Source of the DNA: Steinernema hermaphroditum
Lineage: Eukaryota; Nematoda; Chromadorea; Rhabditida; Steinernematidae
Reading direction: 5' to 3'
Length of the DNA: 64,000 nucleotides
NCBI GenBank assembly: GCA_030435675.1
Contig: CM059623.1
Location: 7,714,012-7,778,011, forward strand
The notes below the pieces were generated by a model, which was given only the letters and a program-made list of their open reading frames with translations, did no database searches and was not told the origin of the DNA. Position numbers and translations under genes: made by a program. Below are positions 44,601 to 56,270 of the stretch, one piece after another. Within the stretch, counting starts at the first letter, position 1; every line of letters begins with the position of its first letter.

Positions 44601-46592
44601 TTTCAACGCACCGCTGACAACCATTATGAGTTGTTGGTTTTCATCCGTGCCTTGTTCGATGAAAACGTGGCCTTCTGTTACAGTTTCCAACGTGATTCGG
44701 TCACGCACAAGGGCTACATCTTGAGCACTGAGATTCAAGGCTTCAGCAAACCATCTTCTTGCGGTGACCATGACTTCATGGTTACCCTCTGGAATAGACT
44801 CTCTACCACTGTAGACCGTATATAAACGTACCATCGACGCTATTAATCCGAGTGGTTCTAGCTTTCGTCAGTTTAGTGCTTAGTCTCTGAGATAAAGATT
44901 GCCCAGAAGTATGTCTAAGCCTGTCATTTTCAGAACGCTTATCGTCACTTATGCGTTTTGTTAGCTCACTGCTAAGACCTAAATACTGGTGAAGCGTTGT
45001 CATCGTGACATGTAGCAGTCGAGTTATAACGATCTGGATGGGTCGAGCCCATGCTTGAGGGTCTCGAAGATATGATTCCCGGAAACCATCGATAGAAAAC
45101 CTCAAAAAGTAACGTAATATATCGTAATATATCGTAAAACAGTAATATATCACTCTTCAGTGTGAAATGCACCACTTACTTGGCAATTTTCGTTCTTTGA
45201 ACAGTACGGAGGGATACAGTCTTGAACTTAGACTCGTTCATCTAAAAATGGAGCTATTCGTTACTCTGGTAGTTAGCTATTAGATACCGTAAGTATGTCG
45301 AGCATGGATAACAAACTGAAAAAGCTGTTCCCTCTTTCGATTCGCTTCACAAGATACTCCTTTCCCTCGGCGTGCTAAACATGCAAATCGTTTTGAGGGG
45401 TAGCAAGAACAGAACTTACGCTTATATAAACGGTGCACGTGCCTTCCAAGACAACATACATAGCGTTGTCGTCGTCACCTGGGCGCAAGACATAAGAATC
45501 TTTCTCAAATTCGATAACTTCTACTTGTTTTGGATCAAGAGTCCAGTCCACTGGAAGTTCAAGCTGCCTGTAACAGTATGAGATAGATCTAGATTGGACA
45601 AGATTCTTACTTTAGATTGTGCAAAATGTAGAATATTTCGGGTTTCTCGTTGTTGGGAATCTGAGGCATATCCGACGGTTCAAAGAATTCCGTCGGTGGC
45701 CGTGGCATTGCGTCCCGTTGAAATTCGGAGAACTGACGTCTGTACCGTCTCCCTCGAATAAAACTAAAAAGCTAAGAATAAGTTCAAGCACGTGCAGTCG
45801 GCTCACTCTTTCGCTGCCCTGGCCAAGTGGAAAGGTCCGGTCGAGTGCCTTCTCCGGAGGAGCACTCTACCTGAAGAATTTGGCGACGCATCATCGGTTG
45901 ATGCACGACCCTTCTGTCAACAAGATTACTAATACAAAACCATTTGTACGTACCAGATAACTGGATATCTTCTTCGGCCATGCTATTCGTCTTCCACGCC
46001 TCTTACTGCTAGAGGAAGACAGGCCTACCGCTACTCGGTTACTTACTCCTTCGTCTGGATCATCTTCTGATGACTGCTGCGACGGTTTTCCTGAAAATCT
46101 CGTACTCATAAAAAACTGATTTTAAAATTTCTTATTACTTGCTGGAGTTCCATTGGCGTTACTGTGATTGCTACTGTATAACGTTGATTGTATGGCAGCA
46201 TATAGTCCGTAAACGACTATTACAGCACATCCCACTGCTACCGCGAAGAGATAATTCTAGAAAACAAACATTATAGTTTCTATGTAAAAGCAATTACTAA
46301 TAAATATCAACATATGAGCCAGGACAAATGATGAAATCATACACATCTCTGCACCCGTATTAACGGTAGGCATATCAGTCGAAAACAAAAAGCAAAAGCG
46401 CCGTACAGCGCGATCGTGAACACTTTGCTCTTTTCTTTGATCATGATTTATGACCAAAAGGAAAAAAAAACGTAGTTGACAGATCGCGTAGAAATCAGTT
46501 GATACGACGGCGAAATAACTTACACTCGACGAGATCCATAGGAAGAAGGAACGGAATGATGTGAACACGGACGACACCATAGCACTCACCAT
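41629..46592 (-). CDS. Patatin-like phospholipase, PNPLA6/7 (neuropathy target esterase) family
   Basis: The start at 46592 begins [19 protein letters not shown]. After an intron of about 0.26 kb comes a membrane helix ([21 protein letters not shown]), as in NTE. Several cyclic-nucleotide-binding-like domains follow ([17 protein letters not shown] with [41 protein letters not shown]). The catalytic patatin domain has the oxyanion loop [17 protein letters not shown], the nucleophile elbow GGTSIGSM and the Asp in [16 protein letters not shown]. The C-terminus is Ser-rich and acidic. Family members are ER-anchored lysophospholipases that degrade lysophosphatidylcholine. All catalytic elements are intact. 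Introns are mostly 40-70 nt. The stop is at 41629. Confidence 0.94.
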
Positions 46593-48187
46593 CTTCGTAA
46601 TTTCTAAAAAAAACACCAATACAGTATTTCGTCATCGAGCACCACAGCGATGACTATTTGTATTATGCACGAACGATAAACAAATGGAATCATCAAGCAA
46701 GAGTGACAAAACGGGAACCGTAAAGTCTTGAAGGAGAAGATAGCGAAGGGGTGGCGCCGTCACATGGAGTGAACAGCAAAGATGATGAACTTACAGCGGA
46801 AAACAAAGAATTCATCTCTTTTCAGATCGAAAACAGCTCAGCGAATAACGAAAGTGATCACTCAAACGAATGACCAAAAAAACAAAGACTAAGCCGCCCT
46901 GGAGGCATGAATATACACATAGAACCGCCACGACAAGTCCCACAGCCACTTACTCCGAAGAAAACGGTAGTTTCCAGAGCAGAAGAGAACTGCTGCGGCA
47001 TCGAGGCCGTACCGTTTATCACACGCGCTTCATGTATAGCCTCTGGCCTTCGTCGTTAGAAGCGCGGTATTCTGCAAAAGCAGAATCCATTAGTCACCGA
47101 CCAAAGGTGCATTACTGCCCCCGTTCCGTCGATAAAAGCTCTGCGAAAGCCACAATAAAAAAGCTCTCGTGTTGCATTACAACGGCGACAGATCATCCGT
47201 CTGTCGCTAAGCCTGCGCGGTGACGACGCGAGGCGCATAAGCGGGCCTGCCGAACGGAACGCGAGTGCTCGAAATCGGCGTAAACACGGCAGCCCCCACA
47301 GATCCGAGGGAGGCTGACAGATCCCATGACATCCACGGTCCGTCGGCATACGATCCTGTTCTCAGAATCAAGATCTGCCTTTCAGACTCTGTCTAGTTTC
47401 TCGTCTGTTCATGATCATCTCGTCTGCTCGCGGGGCGCCCCACATGACAACGATTAAGCAACGTGACAATGACGTGGGCGCGTCTTCTGGTCACTTGATC
47501 GCCGTCGATCTTTTGATAGAGCCGAGTTGCGCGACGATGAGCGATATGAAGCTCGCGGATGACGTCGCAAAAGATCAAAGAGGCTGCAGGTGCGTTTTCT
47601 CACAAAACGGGAGCTACGGCGCTCGCTAGCAACCGTTTCACCGCTGCGACCACTTTGAAACAAAGAATACGAGGGACAGCGGGGCCTTCTCGGAAGTAAA
47701 CAGCAGATCCGAGAGGATCGGAACATCCCAAGATGGCTCCAAATCTGCGCACACTGAACGATCGAACATTCGAAGTGAGTGGCGCGCGCCTCGAGGGACT
47801 TCGGAGGGCCTTGGGGAAGCCGTCGACGTCACCAATAAACGACAACAGCGCGGACGGGTTTTACTGCGACGTCCCTTCGTGTTTTGCAAGTCTGCACTCC
47901 GTCGCACGATTATTCGCCTATCGGTGCTCTCGGCAAATCTGTTCGCGCCGCTAGGCTTCTTCCGCGCCGTGGAGATCTCCGCGCCTCCACTGCCGGGTGA
48001 TTTATTTGTTCGCTTCCGGCAATCAGAATCTAATTGTCGACTCGTTTTCTTCGATTTTTTCGCGCTTCTATAACTTCTTCCCTGCTCGCCTCTTCGCGTG
48101 ATTGGATCATCGCGTTTCTCAGGGTCGAGAATTGCCGTCGAGAAACAGTTGAATCACTTTATCTTCCTTTCTCTTTTTAGCGTTTCA
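46593..48187. other. Intergenic, divergent promoters
   Basis: This 1.6-kb region separates the divergent PNPLA6/7 and aldo-keto reductase genes. No gene, RNA or repeat was recognised. Confidence 0.45.
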
Positions 48188-49214
48188 ATGGAAAACACTG
48201 CCGCCGAGTACGTTGCCCAGCGGATGCCCAACATAGGGATTGGGACTTTCCAGATGCGTTCTGAATCTGTACTCTATGATGTCATACGTAAAGGGTTGGC
48301 GATGGGATACAGGCTGATTGATACGGCACAGGTGCGCTATGCTGTAGAGGTATTTTATTCACTGAAAAAGCGCATTTCAGTGCTACGGAAACGAGCCGAT
48401 GATAGGAAGGATTCTGAAGCGTGTTCTGGACAGCGAATCCACAGAATACGTAAATTTGAAAAGGTACGGTGACAGCTTTCCAGAGTGAATCACATGGGCT
48501 GCTTTCAGGTCAGATATATTCATAACATCTAAGATCTCTCCAGCTAATCAGGGAAAGGAGAAGGTGCAGAAGTCAGTGCAGAGGTCATTGGAACGCCTCC
48601 AAACCGAATATCTGGATCTTGTTCTTGTCCACTGGCCTGGTGCGTCGAAGTACGAAGTTAGCGATCCCAGAAACAAGGAGCTCAGACGTGAAACGTGGCT
48701 GGAGTTGGAACGTCTTCACAAGGAGGGTTCGATTCGCGCCATCGGTGTTTCGAATTACACAATCCTCCATTTGAAGGAGCTTTTCGAATATGCCAGAGTC
48801 CTACCGGCCGTTAACCAGTATGAGTACCACCCTTTCTTCGCGGAAACCAATTTGCTCGACTTCTGCAAGCAGAATGGAATCCATTTCCAAGTTTGTCAAG
48901 CTGAGCTGAGTACGGTAACCGCTTTATTTCAGGCCTACAGCAGCTTTGGAAGTCCTCAGGGTGTTCACAATCTATTCAACGGCTCGCAGATTATCGCTAA
49001 CGCGCAGAAGCGCAATATCTCCGTGGCCCAGTTCCTCCTCGCATGGTCACTCAACCAAGGAATCAGTGTTCTACCCAGAACCCGGAATCTTGACCATCTC
49101 GCCGCAAATTGGAAATCACAAGAGGTGAAGCTCTCAACGGAGGAAATAGAGAGCGTGCGTTGCGGGCAAAACGCATCGACGAAGTACTGCTGGAACCCTT
49201 CATCCGTCGCATAA
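48188..49214 (+). CDS. Aldo-keto reductase
   Basis: Four exons (48188-48331, 48381-48463, 48509-48890, 48933-49214) join to 296 residues, slightly short for the family (about 310). The AKR tetrad is present: Asp in YRLIDTAQ, Tyr in CYGNEPMIG, Lys in DIFITSKI and His in DLVLVHWPG. Further family blocks are GSIRAIGVSNYTILHLKEL, PAVNQYEYHPFF and VAQFLLAWSLNQGISVLPR. It is an NADPH-dependent reductase of carbonyl compounds; the substrate cannot be predicted. The third intron carries TACGGTAACC. The start follows CTTTTTAGCGTTTCA, a probable trans-splice site. Confidence 0.93.
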
Positions 49215-49455
49215 AGACGCTGACAAGCCAAGGTCATCAAAAAGGGGATGGATAGCCGTGATGTTGGAAGTGAAAGGCGTCCAGCCGAAAAGCGATTTAT
49301 CGACGAGTGATGCATGGAAGTTGTTTCCTTTTGAGAGTTTCCACTCGAGTGCTCTGATAAATGCGTTCGGAGCGGTCCTGCGCACAAATAATTCACATTT
49401 GCCTCATATCTTTTGTATAATTACACTTTTAATCACAAGACGTATGTGTTCAGAA

Positions 49456-52400
49456 CTACTCGGTGTCGTCGACGATGCGCAGTGTTCCTTCTTCGCCACC
49501 TGGGCTATCCCGACTGAAGTCCATGTCATCCGGAAACGACTGAGAGCTTGGAGCGGAGAAACGCTGCAGCTGTGGTGCGCTGGTAAAGAACTGATTCTGC
49601 GGAAACTGCGCCACCGACGGTCGTTTCGGTTGCAGGGTAGGGGCAGGAGGATGTGCCGCACTTCTGGACCTGCAAAGAGGAAAACGTCAAAGAGAACCAC
49701 GCGGAGAACGTACGGCTGACTGGGGATGGAAACTGGAGTTCCAGGGACAGGGAGGAGGGTTCGCCTTCCACTAACCCCCGAAGAAGCTGCAAACCCGAGT
49801 GGGGAGTAGTTGGGCTGGTCCAGGGAATTGGCGCTTGTCTTCAGAATCGACTTTGGTCGAGGAGGTTGGCTCGTCGGGAGGGGAATGGTGTTGGGACCTG
49901 TGGCATGCTGCGAGGGTGCGGAAAGGATCGGGGGTTTCGAGGACGATGAGGAGGTCGGGTTGGAGGCGCTCGTCTCCGGCGGCTCGTTCACCTTCGGGAT
50001 CTTGAATGACTTCGGAAGGGCCGTATTCGTGAATCCGAAGGGGAGTGCATTGGTGGGTACTGTAGTGGGGCTTGCGGTGGCTGTCGTTCCGGTACTGGCG
50101 CGCTGCTTCTTTGAGGAGCTTCCGCCACTCTCCGTTCCCTTTCTCTTTGAGGACTTCCGTCCCTTCGAATCCTTGTCGTCGGAACTCTGTTGCCTCGAAG
50201 ACCGCGACGATGAGCTGTTCTGGTGCTTGCTGCGTGAAGGCGCTGATTCCTTGGCAACCCGAGTCGAGGGTGGTTGGCCCGCGCTCATGCGCGGCGTTTC
50301 TACCTTCGCCGCCTTCATCGGACCCGGCTTCTGCAAAATCTTCAGGACGATCTTCCCACCCGCGCCACCAGAATCTGCCGCCGAAGAGGGTCGCGGACTC
50401 TCCCGCTTAGGAATTACAGGTGGTGGAGTGGGTGTACGGGACCGGGTTCCATCATCGTAGAGATCGGACGCATCTAGGCGGTTCGGGGGTGGCGGAGCGC
50501 TGTGAGTTTTCGAGATGAGCGACTCAAGGCTGCTCTTGCGTCCCTTCGATAACAGTGGTGAGGTTGGCTTCGAGGACATTGCCTCTTCGTTAATGATCTT
50601 CTGAATCTGCACGGATTCGACGGAGACCAGCGGTGATGACGAATTCGATCGCTCGCTGATGAGAGCGGAGAAGGAGGTGGCTGCGGAGGCCGTCTTCGGC
50701 ACCGGTGGAGTCACAGAAGGCGTCAGAACCGGAGCGGATGAAGCGGCGGGCGGAAGGTTTGGCGGAAGAGCGGATTTGGGTGGCGGAGGGGGATCCGTCT
50801 CTCCATCAGAAGACTCATCTTCGTAGTCCAGGTCGTTCGCGGAGGATATTGAAGGGTCGCTCGGCCGGAGCTGAGGGGCTGAAGAACGTTATTAGGAAGC
50901 GGTCACCAAGGAAGAGCTTACGAAATGACGGTTGGGACAGATCGGGGAATGGACGCTGTATCTGTCCGGCCATTCCCATGAAGGGACTGAACTGGTGTGT
51001 GTGGGATCCCGTTGCCGAAACGGATCCTCGCCTCGGCTTCCGAGGTCGTCTGGTTGCCGCCGCTGAAATGCGCATTATGGAGTAGCTCGGATTCGCACGA
51101 TTGTTACCTCCACGTTGTTTCCCTCCTCGGCTGCCGATGCCGGATGCAGGAAGCTGGCTGGAAAGAGGGTTCCCCATGGCGTCGAGCACAGGTGAGCTGA
51201 GTGAATCTAGAGAGAGCTGACGATCGCCAAGGTTTGCCGCCTTCCGAGCCCGGCCTCTTCGCTTCGGTGCCGCCTGGACGGGCATCCCACGCGCGTTGAA
51301 GCCAGCATTGCCGGAAAATCCCGTCGAAGGGAATTGGAACGGACTCACCACCATGCTGGAAGCACTTCCCGTTCCTGACGTGAACGGCGTTGCGTTGCCG
51401 CTGCTCGGGGTGGATCCCGAAGGATTCTGCCCGGATCCATTGGAATCCTCGTTGGCGGTGAAGTCGAAGACGTCGGAGGACGCTGCCAACGGCGGCGTTT
51501 GTTGGTGCATCTGTTGGTTCTGCTGAAACGACTCTGAAGTGAAAGATCCGGAGATTGCGAACCCTTTCCCCTATGACCAATCAAATACAACGCAAGCAGT
51601 ACCATTAATTTCATGCGGAGATCCATCTGCGCCATTGCAGAGGATGTAGCGCCGGTGGCCTGCACTCCCATCGACTGTTGTAGTGCGAGGCGCTGGCGCT
51701 GAAGCTCCGAAGGCGACTGCGGAGTCGTCGCAAGCGCGTTCTTGAATCCCATCGAAGTCGTCGAAGGTGAGCACCTCTCCACGGTGGAGGAGCGTCCGCT
51801 GTTCTCGGACACCACAGAATCCGTGTCGTCGTTGCCCATCTCGGCGATAGCGTCCTAAGAAATCCGCATTAGTAGTGCAGAGCTGAGATCAGAACGCACC
51901 AGATCGCTCAACGCGTTGTTCAGTGCCATTCCATCGGTGCTCAATCTCATTGATCTGGCGGCACTCAGATCTGGAACCCGGAGCGAGGCCGAAGCGGACA
52001 TGTCCACGCCAAAGGTCGTTCGCTGGGGTGGTGGAGGACACAACAGCTCCTCTTCTGGATCCAGCTCCTTAAAGGAGGCCAAGAAGGAGATTCCACCTTC
52101 AAGAACCAGCGTCGTGTCGATTTCGAGTATCAGCTCATTGGAGGACTTCGAAGGCACAATCGCATCCTCGCTTTGTTTTCGTTTCCGCTTTTTAAAGATG
52201 CACAACCAAGCGTCACCAACTTTATCATCGAAGGATACACCAAAATCTTTAGAAGGGGCTTTCACAATGGCTTCTCCTCTTTCCACAACTGCTTTCACAA
52301 GACGATCATAATCTACCACTTTAGAATCAGAAGAAAGGACCCCATGCATGACAAGTGGCAGCGACCAGGTTCTGAATATATCGCAAGCCATTAGTTTTTT

Positions 52401-54825
52401 GATAAAAGGTTCCACACTTACAGGTTCATCAGTTGTTGTGCTCCAAACAGAGCTTGTACATCAAATGGCGTCTGATCCATGAATTCAATCATAATACCCA
52501 TTCCATGCGAGGCAACGTTCACCCGAGCTAAATCCATTCAATACGAGAAAGCGTGAGATGAGAAGCACTTACCCACAGCCTTCTTCTTGTTGTGTTGGAA
52601 GTCCATTTCAATCATAGATGATTCCAAAGAAATTCCCATCCGAACATCCTTGATTACTTTAGGATTACCAGCGTGGGCTGTGAGTGATGACAGAGGCGAG
52701 CACGAGCGAGAAATTCCCTCCATCAGCGAGTTGAATACGAGCTGCTGGCGAACAAGGTGCACAATCACAGGAATTTGACGAGGATCGTGGACTCGAATCT
52801 CGGACACGACGCTGGCAGCTTGATCCAGGGCTGACATTACGTTCATCGTTGGCTCCAATGAGAAACGCACGGCAAAGGAATCAGAGAGACGAGAATACAA
52901 GGTGGTGGATGTGGTAGCAAGAATGGTGTGGAAGTAGTTAAGGCTCGTTCCATCCGGCGAGAACACCAATTCAGCCCCAACGTTGACAAGATTGGACACC
53001 ATCTGTGACAAGAACAAAATCGGATACGACAGCTTCAAGCAGAACGTAGCTCTGATGTACCTTGGCGTGGCACTGAGTTCTAGCTTTTGTAGCCAAGTAC
53101 ACGTCCTAAAACTGGCGTTGAGCTACGTTCATTCAAATCTTATTGCCTCGGATCGACATTTGACGTTTCCGGAAGGATATTCATGTTGTTTGACTCGATT
53201 ATGCACAAAGTCGCCTGTGGAAGCTTCTTCAGAACTTCTGCAAAGTCACACTGATGACAATATGATCGCTAACTAGTCTGGGCTGCGAGACAGGTTAACA
53301 TCGGTCGAAGAAGTTTTGGAAAAAGTTAGGTTGCTGCTGTGCAACAGGTCCACGCTCGCTTCGCTCGCTTGCTCGTCCGCAACTTGCTCCCCTCCCACTG
53401 CGGCACAGGCGAATCGCGTCCGGACCCGTGGCATCGCTTTCGCAATCCACGCATTTCCTCACCGAAAATCGCACCAAATTTTCTTTCGTTGATTTCTCGA
53501 AAACAACCTCGAATTTTAAAAATCCGCCACAACTACACTCTGAGGAATTTATTCAGCTTTTGATCGATACCAAGCTCACGCAGAACAAACGAAAATCCAG
53601 AGAGAGGAGTAGGGTTTCGAACGGAGGCCGTTTTTTCCGAAAATCTTTTTTTTTTCTAAATTTTTTTCTCGAAAATCTGTTCGATAGAATTTGTGCAGAT
53701 TTCGACGATTTTTTATTGATTTTGCCTAAAACGGGCCATACCTCCAGGTCCCACAACGATTTGGAAAAAATTTTTTTACTAAAAAAAATTTCCGCCCCTA
53801 AGGATCATTCATACAAATTTTCATCAAAAACATTCAAAACCACCCCACCTAAAGATACCTCCAAAGTGTGACCAAAATTTCCCAACACCAACATATATAA
53901 GGGGTAAAAGGGGGACGATAATTACCCTCGGGCGAAGAGTCTCCAGCGGCACGGAAGAGAATCGGGTCAGCCAGAAAGTATATGGTGAATGGAGTTAATG
54001 CCGTTCTTGGTTGACAGAGTCCGACGGGAAGCTGATTTACGCGTTCCATTGGGGTCAATGTACTGTCGGAAGAGCCGTTAATCAAAAGCAGATCCTTTTC
54101 GGTGATGGAAAGAGCGCGCAAGCACAGTTCCAAGTCGGGCCTAAGGAATGACAGAACGAAACCGTATTCCTCACAAACCAGAAACATACGGCGACAATCT
54201 GGACGGCATAATCTGCAGCATCCTGGACAGTCCCATTTCCAACTCTCCCCATTTGTTTTCTTGTAAAAGCTTCCTAATATTCTCGCACGGCTGGGGCTTT
54301 TCTTGAAACCAGCTGATGGTGCAAACTCCTACACATGCCGGCCCATCCAGTCGCAGGCCAAGCATGAGCTCCATGCGCTTGAGTTCGTAGTAGCAAGGCT
54401 GAGAAAGGAGCTGGCAATTGAGGACATCGGCGAGCATCTTCAGGCGAGATTGGAAATCAACGCTGCTATCCCCTGAAAGCGAACTGTTTTCTGCAATTAG
54501 TGCGTAGGAAGCTGACCAAGGAAGGTCTTGCGAAGCGTCTTCAATGAAGCGAGTAGATGTGCACGTGTGTCCGTTTCGAGTACTATCTTCTTGTCCTAGA
54601 AATGGCGATCGGTACAATGTACAGTCTCAAAGAACATACCATCATGTTCTTCCGTAGATTTTTGGCCAAATGGTCGAAATCACAGTTCTGTGGGTTCTTG
54701 TTTCTAACGGTATCGATGCGGCTTGCAGAATCTACCTGCGCGATGCTGAACATCTGGAGAGGATCGTAGTCAGCCATCTTTTCGTCACCCACGTCCATCG
54801 GCTCGTCCTTCGGGAAACCGAACAT
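49456..54825 (-). CDS. Mediator complex subunit MED1-like protein
   Basis: The N-terminal half matches the MED1 domain in style. It starts MFGFPKDEPMDVGDEKMADY at 54825, then LKMLADVLNCQLLSQPCYYE, LRLDGPACVGVCTISWF, PLTPFTIYFLADP-like and LVRQQLVFNSLMEGISRS. The C-terminal half is long and disordered, rich in Ser, Pro and Thr, with Lys-rich patches (SKGRKSSKRKGTESGGSSSKK) and Gln runs. This is typical of MED1, the Mediator subunit that contacts activators. The last exon reads to DDTE before the TAG at 49456. One intron (about 53005-53925) is about 0.9 kb; the others are about 45 nt. The start follows a TTTTCAG acceptor, suggesting trans-splicing. MED1 proteins diverge fast, so the family call is good but not certain. 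Confidence 0.8.
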
Positions 54826-55112
54826 CTTCACAGGTTTATTGCCTGAAAAGGTAGTAGCATGAAGAATCAATCAATAAGCGGTGCGTGTTCTCAAAAACCG
54901 CGCATCACGGAACTCAGCCGGAATCTGAGGTATCGAAGTTGATGCAAACACCATAAATAACTCGAGCACACATGAACATCGCTTCAAGACTCCGTAAGAT
55001 ATACGTAGTGGCTGGAAGACCACTCGCTCGATACACTCGAATTCACAAAACAAGGGACAGTTTTAAATGATTTCTGATAAAAACGAACAAGGATAAGCGC
55101 TGCGATCGAATG

Positions 55113-55935
55113 TCACAGGTTCACGTTGCTATTCATAACATAAATGGTGTTATTTCTATGCTCTGTCATAATCTTCGCCGTTTCTTCTTCACTCAGCCCT
55201 TGAAGATCTCTTCGTTTTTCGTTCAGCGATCGCCACTTGTAGCCACTACTGAAAATAGCTACCTGGCACAACTCCAAAGAATTCTCGTCCTTCTCGTCAC
55301 GCCACTTAAGCTTAGATCCAGTTCTGGTTTTGAGATCAGCAGTCATTCCTTCGGGAATCTGCTCATCAGGAAACTCAAACACCGCTACAAGCACACAACT
55401 AGGCTACAAGAAGGAAAATAGCACTGACTTGAAGGGATCACACGGGCCACGGGAACGATACTGTTTACATATTCATCCAGATCGAACACGTCGTCTTCTT
55501 CCTTTCGCCTCTTTCCCTTCGTCTTTCTCTTCTTCTTCTGAACTGAAACGAACGGAGTTCCCCATATCACAAGAAATAGACAAAACCTTTTCCCGACTTG
55601 AACTTCACCCCTAGTTCGGCAGCTTCGCCCTTCTTTTTCCGCTTCCTGTCCGCTAAAATTCAGAAATAAAACAAGCCAATATGACTGCACGCACTCCGCA
55701 CATTTCGAACTTCGTTCAGCTTCGTTTCCCCAGTCGGAAATTCATCCACCTTTCCGCACAACGCTCCGGCTTTCTCCGGCCCGTCCACGTTGCTTTCCTT
55801 GGGCGCCTCGTTCTCATTGTTCTTCTCTGATTTTATAACTACGGCACTTCCACTTGGTACTTCTGAATCCACGCACACCACGGCCGTCTTCGGGGCGCGC
55901 TTCCTCCCTGCAACGCTTCTTCGTGTCGGCGCCAT
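55113..55935 (-). CDS. Unknown lysine-rich, probably nuclear protein
   Basis: Four exons join in frame from MAPTRRSVAGRKRAPK at 55935 to NSNVNL and the stop at 55113, giving roughly 220 residues. The middle is strongly basic (KKKRKTKGKRRKEED, bipartite NLS-like), followed by FDLDEYVNSIVPVARVIPS. The C-terminal part is VFEFPDEQIPEGMTADL, SGYKWRSLNEKRRDLQGL and EEETAKIMTEHRNN. I do not recognise the family; nothing suggests catalysis. It lies between the ATP7 and MED1 genes on the same strand, with gaps of about 335 and 287 nt. A further hydrophobic open stretch just upstream (about 55990-56150) could be an extra 5' exon or another small gene. Confidence 0.65.
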
Positions 55936-56270
55936 CAGTCCTAAACAGATGTTGCAGCAGTTCCTCACAAAAAAAGTATCGATCGATGCGAATGGCGCGA
56001 AAAAACGCGGAGAACCGAACTGTAGAACTGTACCCGTGCTCGTCGTGTTCAAGATAATTTATGTCAAAGTAGAAGTTTAATACCCACAACACTAGTGTCA
56101 TCATCACGATCGGAGCAACACGCATCGCCTGATATGTACAAAAGATATTCATAAGTAGTAACAACGAAGTTAAACTATTAGTTTCGTGTGGGCGAGTGCG
56201 TCTTCGTCTTTGTCTTCGAATGGACTGAATCTGTAAAAATCGAGAGAGTAGGTTCGAGGGAAAGGTGACT